The notes: generated by a model not told the origin, from the letters alone. A stretch of 64,000 nt of DNA from Riptortus pedestris (GCA_019009955.1 CM032233.1:65091501-65155500); one strand, 5' to 3'; counted from the first letter of the stretch, positions 37,699 to 49,076 are shown. Program-made: numbers and translations.

Positions 37699-38195
37699 AA
37701 GAGTCTGGAGAAAATGGCGACACTGTCATAAGGCCCAAATATAGTACTCTTTGCATAAACAAGATAATACTCGTCATGGAGTAGAAAATCACGAAAGTAG
37801 CTGGGTTTGGTAGGAGGAGATCACAGCGGAAACGGAGAGCAATGAGATACCTCATTTTATGAAAGATATGTTCAAAAATAAAGGAGAAACAACCATCAAA
37901 TCCAGCCATCAGCGGCCATGATGCCCAGTGCCAAGTGACAAAAAGCAGCGTTATCTTATATAATATATACTCATATTCACCAAGGCCTTCAGGCAATATT
38001 AGTTGTAATCATTGAAATATACGTGTTTTTCCATTAGTTACAGTCCACTCACACCCCTGTTATTTCTCATTGGCATATCTCCCTTAAAGAGAAGCCTCGA
38101 ATTGCTTTGTTCAGTTGTACACGAAAGGTTTAAATTTTGAATTTTTAAACTACCTACATAATAGACTGTACTAGGGCGTTAAAAAAAACACGCAC

Positions 38196-38230
<35 letters not shown>

Positions 38231-38275
38231 CACACATATATTTTCCGGGTTTGTCAGGTCCATCGCCTATCCTAT
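37699..38275. other. Unannotated, with CA repeat
   Basis: (CA)n at about 38188-38237, immediately upstream of the next family H copy. A 110-codon minus frame overlapping the previous H end has no recognisable motif. Confidence 0.45.
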
Positions 38276-38883
38276 AAATCCGTAACGCAAGGGCAGCGTT
38301 GACTAAGCTGTTTTCTCACGTATTTGCATTTATTTCAAAACGTAAAAGTTCAATTAGAACAATATTTGGTATTTAGGCTTCGAATAAAGTGCTTCATAAT
38401 ATAACAGCTTATTGTTAATATGACATAAGTAGGAGTGCGGAGGGTTACTGGAGACCGCAAACTAAAACAACACATGGCTAATAATCAAGATATTGAAAAA
38501 AAAGTATATAACCACATTTATAGAACAGTACATTTGTAATAAGATTGATTCTATACAATTCGATCCGACGCATAACAAAGGAGATATTTCGAATTTTCGA
38601 AATTTCCCACCTCTAACCCTCCCCCCTTCCCAATGGTCCGATTTTACCCGTTAACGAACTTGATCTTCATTTTTACATAAATCGTTAAAATATTGAGTTT
38701 GGTAACGATCAGACAAAAATTTCGACTGGTAGTGCGTTAATACACAAATATATATACAATTTTGAATGGACCCATTTTCGTTATCTCCTGGGTAGGATCG
38801 CCGGACATTTGAAGATTGTTTTCAAAAATCCCATCATTAGTACAACCTCAATAGGTGATTTCCCCAAAGGAAAATCTGCTAAT
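38276..38883 (+). mobile_element. Family H copy, module B, complete, minimal TA tract
   Basis: Left end AATCCGTAACGCAAGGGCAG, module B (CACGTATTTGCATTTATTTC, GTAGGAGTGCGGAGGGTTAC), core, GTTTGGTAACGATCAGAC, only about five TA units (38749-38757), TTTTGAATGGACCC, and right end ATTTCCCCAAAGGAAAATCTGCTAA. Confidence 0.88.
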
Positions 38884-39687
38884 AGATGGCCATATCATGT
38901 TCATGGCTATGCTGGGCCCTAAGCCATATCATCATCCCCCCAACTTCACCAACCTTGCAATGCCTTCATTGCCCTATGTATGAATCCGATTAAATTTCCT
39001 GGATTGGGAATTCAATTGAAAGGAGGGCCTTTCATGCTTACAACTTTGCCAGGGAAGTATTTTGAAGGAGCCCACTGAAGGGAAGGAAAATACCTCAAAA
39101 ATGAGTTTCCTCTCTATGGGGAGAGAAAGACTTCAACAGTGTAGTCATGTGCTTTTTCCATAGGATTCCCTAATGGGAGAAGGTGTGTTCCTCAAGTTTC
39201 TCATGTACTTATCAGGGTTAGGCTGTGAATCTGTTAGGGTGGGAAGGGGTCCGGGGGGAACCAGCCTTGGGGCCTAACCCCTTCCACCACTGAATTTAAT
39301 CTCAAACTTTACATCTCTCGCCGACACTTTCTCGCCCACCCCCTACTTAAGTTGATTTAGCAATCTTCTCTGGCATCATTATGAAAAATACTTACAGGAA
39401 TGAAAAAGAAGCTATAATCAAAAAATAAATAAATGCTTCTAGACAAATCTCCATTATATAATGTATCCATGTATTTTATTTTACTTTGTGCATTAACTAT
39501 ATCTTATTAAAAACTTTATCGTTTACTTATTACTAATCTAAGTTTTATTACTTTTTTTCCTTTCAGTAAAATAAAAAAAAATGGAAGTTACAAACTGATT
39601 TAACACTTCAAACAGGTTACTTTACAGGTTAAAGGGAACATTTTCACAATTGCTTATGGAACCGTAAAGAGTAACAAGAAGTTAGTC

Positions 39688-39691
<4 letters not shown>
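38884..39691. other. Unannotated, less AT-rich patch
   Basis: The region 38890-39370 is less AT-rich than its surroundings, with GGGTGGGAAGGGGTCCGGGG near 39238 followed by C-rich runs. No open frame of useful length or known motif seen. Confidence 0.4.
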
Positions 39692-39741
<50 letters not shown>

Positions 39742-39745
39742 TATG
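39692..39745. repeat. (TA)n microsatellite
   Basis: TA run just upstream of a decayed family H core; it is not in the element's usual internal position. Confidence 0.9.
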
Positions 39746-40103
39746 TATAATTAATAAAATAAAATTTACTATATTCAAGACGTTTTGCATAACAATGTTT
39801 GATCCAGCTCTTTATTACAGTGATTATTCTTGCCCCCCCTTCCCGAGGCAACCGGTAACAAACATGATATTTCTTTTTACACAAAGCGCTTAAATATTCA
39901 TTTAAGTAACGTTCAATCGAAAATTACAACCGTTAGAGCAATAACAGAATATATATGTATACATCATTGAATGGGCCTCAATTTTGTCATCTCCTAGGTA
40001 GGACCGATTGACATTTGATGCCATTTTCTTCTTTTCTTTAAATTCGCGCCATAAGTACATTTCCCTTAGTGTAGCTAATTTCCTTTAAAGGTAATTTGGT
40101 AAA
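39746..40103 (+). mobile_element. Degenerate family H relic
   Basis: Forward fragment with AAATTTACTATATTCAAGAC, ATCCAGCTCTTTATTACAG, a C-run, AACGTTCAATCGAAAATTAC, TCATCTCCTAGGTAGGACCG and a right end reading TTTCCTTTAAAGGTAA. Confidence 0.6.
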
Positions 40104-40321
40104 TGCAAGGCGGAGGAAGTTATTAGTTGGCTCTGAAGTAATGTACAGCAAACTACAAAACCCTCCTTACAAACCGCAGCTCACCCTCGAAATTAGGGAT
40201 GAGTTAGACTTCATTTCCAGAGGCTAGTGGTGAGGAAATGTACTCAGGTGAATAAAATCTTTGTGTTTCCTCTCTCACATTTATTGTTACTAGAGGTTTT
40301 CGGAGGCTATAAACATCCATT
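40104..40321. other. Unannotated stretch
   Basis: Nothing recognised. Confidence 0.4.
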
Positions 40322-40383
40322 TTAGCAGATTTCCCCTAAGAGAAATCAGCTATTGAGATCGTACTCATGACGAAATTTTTCTT

Positions 40384-40449
<66 letters not shown>

Positions 40450-41217
40450 GTGTATCTGTGTGTTACCGCTCTAGTGCTCGCAATTTTTGTTTGATCGTTA
40501 CCAAACTCGATATTTAGTCGTTTTATGTAAAAAGAAAGATCAACTTTGTCAGAAATCAGAAGAGGGGGAGGGGGGTTTAGAGGTGGAGAATTTTGAAAAT
40601 ACAAAATATCTCCGTTACTATAAGTCGGATTGAAAAAGTGTAAGAATCAATCTTATTGAAAATTAAGTTTACTATAAATATTGTTATTTACATTTATTCT
40701 TTATCTTGAATATTGACCGAGATATTTGAATGTTTCAGTTTTCAGCCTTCAGTAAACCCCAACTTCTACTAGTGTTAAATAAACAATGCTCTGTTATATA
40801 ATAAAACATATTAATTGAAGCCTAAATACCAAATATTGTTTTCATTGAACTTTACTTTGTGAGATATATGCAAGTAGGTTCTGTTCTGTGGATTACTAAA
40901 ATTTGAGTGATTGAGATAAAACTGATTCTGATTCATTACAAATTACAGCACTAGCTTTAGTCAATTGATTCCATAAAATTAATATGTTGTATTCAGATAT
41001 ATTTCATTAATTGTTTGTCTTTTCGGTCTATCTATGCAGCGCTTCGAGCCTGCCCTGTTTGTTTACAATTCAGCAGCTTTCCGTTGTAGAGATTAACTTG
41101 TATTGTACATTCACTAAGCATTCACAGTAGCGTTACCTGTATGTTTATTTATTTATAGTAAACCTTCTCGTGGGAAATCTGCTTCATTTACGCAGCCCCT
41201 GCGTGACGAACTTTTAA
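40322..41217 (-). mobile_element. Family H copy, module C, complete
   Basis: Reverse copy with palindrome TTTCCCCTAAGAGAAA, (TA)n 40387-40446 placed earlier than usual because the GATCCTACC block is missing, TCTAGTGCTCGCAATTTTTG, core, module B/C with TTCTACTAGTGTTAAATAAAC, then the long module C (TTGTTTGTCTTTTCGG, CCTGCCCTGTTTGTTTAC) and left end GCAGCCCCTGCGTGACGAAC. At about 0.9 kb it is among the longest copies. Confidence 0.88.
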
Positions 41218-41928
41218 GAAGTTAGTACTATGTAAAGAGCTAAGCGGGAGTGGACCTTCTCTATTGTGAGACACTCTTACGAGTTAAACCAACTGAGAAG
41301 TGCTGACGAAAAATTTCATTTGAAGCAATTGTCTACTTCATTCATACTGCTGGCTAATTGTAAAAAAAAAAATGGAAGTCGTAATTTTTACATTAGAGAA
41401 TATATCCCTCATCTTGGTTTAATTATCAATCTATAAACGAATGCATGTGCAATCAGCTAATTATTTTATTACTAATTATAGGAGTGCCAACTCATATTCG
41501 TGGGGATTATCAGTTTTGACGAATATCAGGTTGAATGACAAGCAACATTAATGTGTTCTTGGGTACTTGAATTATTAGTAACTTCGTTTTACCATCAAAT
41601 CATCAATATTGATAGCTCAAACGTCATAAAGTTATGTCATTTAGTCTCTAAGGTTATTATAAGAATGAAGCATGCATATTTAATGCATTCGTAAATAACT
41701 GACAACTCAAATGAATGCATAAGGACAAAACTGATTCTTCGTATTGGATACTGTTCTAGTCATATTTGGATATTTATACGTGAGCATAGAGCCAATAAGT
41801 CATAGGATTCATTGAATTTCAAGGTATTTCTTCTTGCTGCAGTTTACAAAGTAGTTAACTAACGTGATATAAATTTTTTTCGTACCATTGGCAAATAAAA
41901 TAAGGTGATTTGGATCGGCGACTAACGT
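41218..41928. other. Unannotated AT-rich stretch
   Basis: Nothing recognised. Confidence 0.45.
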
Positions 41929-42155
41929 TTAATTTACAATAAGACTGGTTTTATACAATCTTTCGATCTCATGCATAGTAACGGAAATATATTGAATATT
42001 CGAACCCCCCCCCCCTCTAAACCATCCCCCCCACCCATTCACTGGTCCGATTTCAGTAATTAATTAATTTGATGTTAGCTTTTACATAAAATGGATTAAA
42101 TATCGAGTTTGATAACGATGAAACACAAATTGCAACCGCTAGAGCGTTAGCAGAT

Positions 42156-42156
<1 letters not shown>
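41929..42156 (+). mobile_element. Family H core, left half of second palindromic dimer
   Basis: Forward core from TTTAATTTACAATAAGACTG through two C-runs, ACTGGTCCGATTTCAG, TTTGATAACGATGAAACAC and CGCTAGAGCGTTAGCAGATA, then directly into a (CA)n(TA)n tract. It has no left end. Confidence 0.8.

Positions 42157-42210
<54 letters not shown>
42157..42210. repeat. (CA)n(TA)n tract joining two inverted H copies
   Basis: The microsatellite normally internal to one element is here shared by two copies in opposite orientation; neither copy has its right end. Confidence 0.9.
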
Positions 42211-42214
<4 letters not shown>

Positions 42215-42945
42215 GGTGGGGGGAGGTTTAGAAGGCGATTTTCGAATATTCCATATATCTCCGTTATTATACGTGAGATCCAAAAATAGTATAATACCAT
42301 TTTTATTGTAAATTAAATGTACAACAAATATTGTTTTATACATTTATTTTCTATCTTGAACATTAACCCAGATTTTTGCATTTTTTCTGTTTTCAGCCTT
42401 TAGCAAACACCCAATCTAACCGATATCACATAAAGAATACTCTGTTAGATAATGAACCACTTTCTTCGAAGCTTAAATATCAAATATTAGGTTCAGGAGA
42501 CAATTTATTATACGAGATACATGCAAAAATGTTCTGTTAATCACCCCTCTCCCGTTTTAAGTTCTTTGGTTACTAAAATTTGATAGATTCAGATACCAAT
42601 TATTCAGATTCATAATAAATCACAGTACTAGATATAGTAAATAGTTCTCAATAAATTTAATATGTTATATTCAGATATATTTCAGTAATTGTTTTTATTT
42701 CCGGGGAAGAATATTTCTAGCTATCTGTGCAGCCCTGAGAGGTTGGCAGACCTGTTTGCTTACAATTCAGACGCTTACCGTTAGGAGGTTATTAAAATTG
42801 ATTGAAATATTTCTCATTGCCATTTGTATTTATTCACTTAATATTCACGGTCTTGTTAAGTTTTACCAGAATGTGGATTTATTATTGTAAAACTTCACGT
42901 GAGAAATCTGCTTAGTTTACGCAGCCCCTGAGTGATGGACTTTTT
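42211..42945 (-). mobile_element. Family H copy, module C, right half of second dimer
   Basis: Starts directly at TGTCGGTGGGGGGAGGTTTA (poly-G block), then core, module B part, poly-pyrimidine, the full module C (GGTTGGCAGACCTGTTTGC, ATTGCCATTTGTATTTATTC) and left end GCAGCCCCTGAGTGATGGAC. Confidence 0.88.
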
Positions 42946-43238
42946 ATGCATTTGGTCTAATAACATAAAGGCCTTCAGCGTACAACATTCTGGTATAAAA
43001 ACTGGATTTACGTCTAGCGATTTCTTTATTTCTGTCCCTTGTTGCCTATTATATTATTCAGTCATAGTTCCACACATGGCATATATTATAATTTAAGGAT
43101 GAAGAATACGTCATGCGAGAATCTACCCACATATAAATTAGCTCATAGGACGTTAGTTCCTCATTTGAACCTCTTTTGGGTGGAGAGTTCCTAATTAATG
43201 TATTTTTAGTAACTTATATTTGCCCCCCTTATATAAGT

Positions 43239-43795
43239 ATTATCAAAAGTACTTTTAAGGAGTGGCCATTGAGCCATAGGAGTACTAGACTGGAGGAAGT
43301 AGTTCTTGCCAGACTCAGGATCGGCCACACATACCTGACACATAGACACTTAATGACAAGGACTGATAACCCTATATGCAAATACTGCAACAAACACCTG
43401 ACGATAAAACACATACTGACAGACTGCAAACAACGAGAAAACCTTCTCATACCCCACGATATGACAGAACTATTAACTGACAGCAGCCAATGTATTCCAC
43501 AAATACTAACATATCTAAAACACATAAACATTTACAAATACATATAGTATAAAACAGAATAGGTCTACAGCATACTTAAAAAGATTTAAAAGGGCTCACT
43601 TTTATTATATTCATTTAGAAAAAGCACGGATATGAGAAACAATCAGATATTTAAGAAATATTTTCCATAATATAAAAATAAAGTACAACAACGATAAGTG
43701 CTTGAAGGAGTTAATATATTATTCTAATTATGCCAATCACCATCGCTGTGGAGCACAAACCAAATAAATAAATAAGTAAGTAGAAATAATCTTAT
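43239..43795 (+). mobile_element. LINE family J 3' end, copy 1 (5'-truncated)
   Basis: Non-LTR retrotransposon remnant. The frame 43229-43547 encodes RLEEVVLARLRIGHTYLTH, the spacer HRHLMTRTDNP, then the zinc-knuckle CKYCNKHLTIKHILTDC (C-x2-C-x7-H-x4-C) that lies C-terminal to RNase H in Jockey/R1/I-like elements. Its stop is followed by about 240 bp of 3' UTR (AAAGATTTAAAAGGGCTCAC, AAAGCACGGATATGAGAAAC) and a tail of AAAT units. Homology to copy 2 at 62620-63125 starts abruptly at about 43239, as in 5' truncation. A possible short duplication ATAAGTA flanks it. Copies 2 and 3 are at 62.3 and 50.6 kb. Confidence 0.85.
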
Positions 43796-44548
43796 AATTA
43801 TCATTTAATTTCCCCAATATTGGGTCTTGCCGTACTAGTGTCATCCATGTCTTATTTTTACAATATACACTTGAAACCTTCACACCATTATCACATATTG
43901 CTCTCGATAACTGTTTTGTTGCTGTCGTTTAGTTGAAATATTGATGTTTACTGTTGACCGTAAATCTTTATTCTTAAGCGTTGGGATGAGGGAGGGAGGG
44001 GAATTAATAAGAGAAAAAGTAGGTGAAAATGTTTGAAGAGTTGAAAGGGAGCTGGGAGGAGAGGTGGGGTATTTGCGGTTAAGAATGTGGTCTGGCTTGG
44101 GAATTGGGAGTGTGGGGAGGCTGGCTGGCAGAATCCACCGGCAATATTTGACATCTTGCGGTTTTCCTTAGACCCACCCCCCTCACATACACACACACCC
44201 CCTCCCCCACCCTCCCCTTCCTCCTTTACTCAACGCTACAAAGAAAATTTCCTCTTAACGGTGAAAGTGAGAAATATCTACTATGTTTTCTCTTTCTATG
44301 TCTACTTATTCCATGTACGCCCCTCGAGAAAACAAATATTTAAGCAGAGCCTTACCCCCTTACGGCTTCCTTTCCGTGATCTCTAAAGTTTGAAGTCACC
44401 ACAAGTCAGGGTAATTAATTCCCTTCATGATGTGGTTTATCATTGTTATCGCATTTAGGGATTACCAATACCTATGGAATAGAAGCTTATAACATTTTTC
44501 GGGCATTCATACTTTTACAGATTTTTATTATTTTTTTTGAGGGGGGAT
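43796..44548. other. Unannotated; G/A-rich then C-rich
   Basis: Plus strand is G+A rich at 43985-44125 and C+T rich at 44170-44225. Overlapping frames on both strands here are proline/glycine-rich products of that composition. No gene supported. Confidence 0.4.
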
Positions 44549-44817
44549 GTGTACTTGGAGAGAGAAAAAGACGTCCAATTCTTCAAATATTTTTATTTTA
44601 GCGCTAAGCGCTTTCGAAGACCATTGTCTCCATCTTCAGAGCTACTTGCGTACGCTCATAGGGAAAGGCAGCAAGTGACTGCCACTGTCACTTGCTGCCT
44701 TTCCCTATGAGCTCATGAAAGTAGCTTTGAAGATGGGGATAATAGTCTTCGAAAGTGCTTAGCGCTGAAATAGAAATTTGTGAAGAATTGGACGTCTTTT
44801 TCTCTCTCCAAGTACAC
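44549..44817. repeat. Near-perfect 269-bp inverted repeat (fold-back)
   Basis: Starts GTGTACTTGGAGAGAGAAAA and ends with its complement. The arms are collinear with few mismatches over about 130 bp each, centred on 44683. The innermost 23 bp (44657-44679 against 44687-44709) are perfectly complementary with a 7-base loop. Each arm also holds a GCGCTAAGCGC-like palindrome and a CTGAAGA...GAAA stem-loop motif (minus strand 44612-44639; mutated to TTGAAGA on the plus arm). No coding role. The frames at 44713-44949 are shadows. Confidence 0.9.
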
Positions 44818-45034
44818 AATATTCTTCACTTCCAACAACACTGCTGCTGCTGCAAAAAATGTGTTGTATGTAGTGCATACACTATATTTGTCCATAAATT
44901 CAAAAAAAGAAGCAGGATGAACCCTAATAATCTCAGCCTGTCCTATCAAGTATAAGTCATCATAGAATGTCTATTACTTCGACAACATATGATTTTCTGA
45001 AGTATATAATTCATTCTCTGTATAAAAATCTGAG

Positions 45035-45635
45035 CGTAATTAGAATATTTGCCGACATAACAAAGACTTTTGATTTAGTAGATCATGAAAATACTACTGA
45101 ATAAGTCAGAATATTATGGAACAAACGGAATTGCTCATGAACGTTTTCACTCTTATCTCTGTAACCATAGGCAGAAAGTAGACGTTGATGATATCAGGGG
45201 ATATAAAAGTATTTCAGAATGGGAAACAATTACATGCGGTGTTCCCCATGGTTCAATATTAAGTCCATTACTATTTTTAATGCATATAAGTGACCTCCCA
45301 GTTAACCTTAAAGGAACAAAATCTATTCATTATGCTCATGATAATGATATAATTATAAATAATACAAACACAGAAAAACTGAAACAGGATTGCTCTGTTA
45401 CTATTAAAACATTATCTGATTGGCTAATGGCTAATAAGCTAGCTATGAACGGATCAAAAACAAATATTCTAGATTTCAGTAAATATTGCTCACATTCTTC
45501 AGGAATGATCTCAATTAATAGCTTTTTTTTTTCTCTCCTCATAGTAACCCTATGACGAGTTATTTATTTGAATACATATTCCATAGCCATATGGCATATT
45601 ACATGTATGATTATGTTTAGAAACATTTTTATTTT

Positions 45636-45697
<62 letters not shown>

Positions 45698-46130
45698 AAA
45701 AATAAATAAATGAAATTAAGAACAAAAATAAATAAATTAAAGTTAAACCCAACCGATGTTTAATTTGCGAGTCTATGTAAGGTAAATATATTGAATTATG
45801 ATTCCCATTCCTCACAATCAACTATACAATCTAATGTATTTTTGCTACATCCATATTTAAACTTTTGATAAACTTTATAAGATTTTTATTATATTTGTTA
45901 AATATAATTTGAGGAATTAATAGCTTTGACATCTTACCAGTCGCCATGAAAAAGTTTTTAGGATTGACTGTGGACAATCACCATGACTGGTTCAATCGAC
46001 TTGATGAATTGAGTAAGAAGCTAAAATCGCTTTCCTTCTCATTAAAATGTGTTAAAAATATCTTCCAATGGAAACTCAATTATTAATATACTATGCATAT
46101 TTACATCACATCATAAATTATTTTTTGACC
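45035..46130 (+). pseudogene. Decayed LINE reverse transcriptase (family K), interrupted
   Basis: Reverse-transcriptase domain of a non-LTR retrotransposon. Upstream of the open frame, the phase FADITKTFDLVDHE gives the usual start of the domain (normally DFSKAFDxVxH), followed by a stop. The open frame 45085-45555 has EYYGTNGIAHERFHSYL, the GVPHGSILSPLLF block (normally GVPQGS) and YAHDND where the catalytic YADD should be, so the active site is mutated. Then LSDWLMANKLAMNGSKT. The frame is split by an insertion at 45526-45914 and resumes with MKKFLGLTVDNHHDW and LDELSKKLKSLSFSLKC. Stops accumulate after 46080. It is non-functional. Confidence 0.85.
45526..45914 (-). mobile_element. Retroposon inserted in the reverse transcriptase relic
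   Basis: About 389 bp flanked by the 13-bp duplication AATTAATAGCTTT (45513-45525 and 45915-45927). The plus strand begins with a T-run, so on the minus strand the insert ends in poly-A after GTTACTATGAGGAGAG. It contains a (TA)n tract at 45639-45694. Removing it restores the reading frame of the host element. No coding frame of its own; probably a 5'-truncated LINE or a SINE. Confidence 0.85.
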
Positions 46131-46556
46131 AATAGTTGTGACACAAATATTGGAGTTTTATATTACACTTTTGGTAAAATTAGAGCTATATTCAAGATGA
46201 TTCCCTGGACATAGTATTGGCCTAAAAATTGTGAATTTATTTTGCCAGCTTTTTTTATTTTGTACTTTTTTACCACTTTCTACGAAAATCTATGATATAA
46301 TGGCCATGGGCTATGAGTTTATTAATATGAAATAGGTCTACTACAGTTATCTATTATGATTTGCATAGGCTGTCTATGGATCTATATACTTTTGACTCGT
46401 CAACCCTTATCTCCTTTTCATTGGCCTGCATCGAACCCTGATGCATTCACTTAAAACCCTTCCTCAGGGATGTACTTTTAACATTAAATAAATACTATAT
46501 TGTGGTGTCAATCCACGTTCTCGCACTTCCTTCCTTTTAAATGGCCATGCTCTAAA
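46131..46556. other. Probable continuation of LINE relic, unrecognisable
   Basis: AT-rich sequence following the last recognisable reverse transcriptase motif; stops in all frames. Confidence 0.35.
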
Positions 46557-47020
46557 TGAAAAAAGTCCGTCACGCAGGGGCTGCGTAAACTAAGCAGATT
46601 TCCCACGTGAAGTTTTACAATAGAGACATTTCAGAATAGAGAGCCGAACAGTTACAGGAATGGCCCGAACTAGCTCTTGACGGAAACTCACGACTAGACC
46701 CGAAGTTAGCCGATCTCATCTCTGAAGCAGAAAACATAAAAATGCAAATATCTCGGTTAATATCCCAGATACAGACTACATGTATATAACACTATTTATA
46801 GTAAATTTAATTTGCAATAAGATTGATTTTATATAATATTTCGATTTGACGTATAGTAACGGAGACATTTCGAATTTTCGAAGATCCTCCCCTCTAAACC
46901 CCCCTTCCACTGGTCCGATTTCAGCCATTAAGGAACTTGATCTTTATTATTACATAAAACGTTTAAATATCGAGTTTGGTAACGATCAAGCAAAAATTGC
47001 GCCCTCTAGAGCGTTAACAT

Positions 47021-47080
<60 letters not shown>

Positions 47081-47217
47081 TTATATATATAATTTTGAAC
47101 GGACCTCATTTTCGTCATCTCCTGGGTAGGATCGATGGACATTTGAAGAAATTTTTCAAAACTCGCGTCATGAGTACGACCTGAATAGCTGATTTCCCCT
47201 AAGGGAAATCTGCTTAA
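46557..47217 (+). mobile_element. Family H copy, module A, complete
   Basis: Left end AAAAAAGTCCGTCACGCAGG, subterminal AGCAGATTTCCCACG, module A of the 2751 type (GGCCCGAACTAGCTC, TTAGCCGATCTCATC), core, poly-C block, GTTTGGTAACGATCAAGC, (TA)n 47024-47090, ATCGATGGACATTTGAAG and palindrome TTTCCCCTAAGGGAAA with TCTGCTTAA. The plus frame 46846-47184 and minus frame 47014-47259 are by-products. Confidence 0.92.
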
Positions 47218-48152
47218 AAAAGGACGCCCAATTCTAAGAATAGGGCATAATATGTTCATTGTTTATCCGTATCTGCCGGAGACCTCCAACCCCAAATTGA
47301 TCCCAAAATACACCTTTCTCTCCCAAACATCGAGAACCCCTTTTGCCTGGGAGGTCAACGGCCACGGCTCACGAGCGTACATTAGCATTTGCCTTTTAAC
47401 GGCTGCCACTACTGTAGAGAAATATTGTCTGAAAGACCGCTATGTTGTGACGGCATTTTTCTAGTCGTTAAGCTCTGTTTAAATTTGAGTTTTGAGAACT
47501 CATGAATGCCTACATTTCGTCTTCAGTGTACTTCATGTCAGAGTTAGACAAACAGTTGATTGACTGTTGACATGTAAACATGAATTTCAATTAGGTACGC
47601 TGCTTCAACAAATTTATACAATTTTCATTTATATCCTTTCCTTATTTTAAACAAATGATAAACTGAATTTAAAGTAAATGTTTATTTTTTTATAAATAGG
47701 AAAACTTATTTAGTAGAAGTTTATTTAAAGCTGAAGATCACAATTAACACGAATCATCTTGTTTTGTTTAGTATTATTTATTTGTCTTGTTTTCAGCTAA
47801 GGATATATTATTTTATTTGTTTTCCGTTCTCTATTCTTAGATTGTCTTTAATAACATTGAAGCTTTATTTGAATTGTATATCACGCTTAGCTATAGGAAT
47901 TATTTCCGTTCTCTTTCTGCCTTAATTTCTCTTACTTTTCGCTACAGCGTTACAAACAATTTATAAATTAATGGTCATCACAATTATATTGTTTATTATT
48001 GAAACATGCTTATTAATTGAAACATCAGTTGATAAACTATGCATGCGCTGTTCTTCATATTAAACCTGAAACCGCATTCATGATTTCGAAAAACACTATC
48101 AGCTGTTTTCTCTAGTGCGTGTCATACATATTTTTGGTAATCCTTATATTAA
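47218..48152. other. Unannotated stretch
   Basis: The 70-codon plus frame at 47252-47464 lies in a less AT-rich patch but is unrecognised. Nothing else seen. Confidence 0.4.
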
Positions 48153-48500
48153 AAATACGTCACGCAAGTGCTGTGTAAAGTAAGCAGATTTTCCACGTGC
48201 TGCTATGACACTCTACGTATCACCATGTATTTCCAAATTCTATGTTCCGATTTGTTAAAGGTAGGTTTACAGAATACTGAAAAAAATGAAATATGAATAA
48301 CTCTTCTTAGAACATTAATGGTTTAACAAAATTTGATTCTGTAACACTTTTCGTTTCAATTCATAATAAGAGAGATATTCTTAATTTCCTCACCCCCCCC
48401 CCCTCCCTATGCTGATACGATTTAAGCCAGTAACGGCTATGAAATTAAAAGTTAAATGAAACTGTTAAATACCGAGAATGGCACACATGAAATAAACGAA
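48153..48500 (+). mobile_element. Family H copy, module D, left part
   Basis: Left end AATACGTCACGCAAGTGCTG and subterminal AAGCAGATTTTCCACG, then a short alternative module (CTGCTATGACACTC, CTATGTTCCGATTTG), core (ATTCATAATAAGAGAGATAT), poly-C block and TTAAATACCGAGAATGGCAC. Similar to 55642-56092, so D is a fourth left-module type. Confidence 0.7.
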
Positions 48501-48603
48501 CTTTTTCGAATCAAGAACATGACATAACAATTGATGAAGTCATCAAACAACGTATTTTTATGTATCTCATCTAGTACATATCTTTTGAAAACAATTTTTG
48601 CTA

Positions 48604-48725
48604 TTAGCAGATTTGCCTTAAGGGATAACAGGTATTGAGGTTGTACTCATGACGCGATATTGGAAACATTTCCTCAAATGTCCATTGATCCTAAATAGTA
48701 GATGACGAAAATGAGGTCTGTTCAA

Positions 48726-48730
<5 letters not shown>
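48604..48730 (-). mobile_element. Family H right-end fragment
   Basis: Reverse right end: TTAGCAGATTTGCCTTAAGG, CATGACGCGATATTGG, ATGACGAAAATGAGGTC, then (TA)n at 48730-48779, where a fold-back element begins. Confidence 0.8.
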
Positions 48731-48779
<49 letters not shown>

Positions 48780-48781
<2 letters not shown>

Positions 48782-49070
48782 GTGTTGATGTTTTCGACCA
48801 GGTTATATTTATATATGGTGTTGTTATTCTTTTTGGAGTTTTGGTCAATGTTGGTGAAAAAACTTAGTTTATGCCAATATTTCACATTGTTCTGTTAACA
48901 AAACAAGGGGGGTTACTATAACCCTAGTCCTACGTGCAATAGTTATGTGTAAAAGTTTTTAAGTATCTTTAGTCTTGCCCTGAAGAAGAGAAAATAAAGA
49001 TTCTCGAAATATCGGCATAAACTAAGATGTTTTCACAAACATTGACCAAAACTCCAAAAAGAATAACAAT
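48780..49070. repeat. Fold-back element (family F), copy 2, in TA repeats
   Basis: Left end TTGTGTTGATGTTTTCGACC abuts (TA)n. Arms 48821-48890 and about 49006-49069 are inverted copies (TTGTTATTCTTTTTGGAGTT and its complement). The plus strand at 48980-49009 carries CTGAAGA-A-GAGAA-loop-TTCTC-GAAA; its mirror in the left arm is lost. A (TA)n(GA)n tract follows to 49164. Confidence 0.75.
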
Positions 49071-49076
49071 ATATAT

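Noticed and set aside
43229..43531. 100-codon minus-strand frame opposite the LINE zinc-knuckle region (and 62573-62794)
   Set aside because: Shadow of the real sense frame; it recurs in both LINE J copies only because the sense strand is conserved.
44713..44949. Overlapping 78- and 66-codon frames
   Set aside because: They lie across the inverted repeat arm on both strands and have no recognisable domain.
46846..47184. 112-codon plus-strand frame
   Set aside because: Made of family H core plus TA repeat; other copies break the frame.
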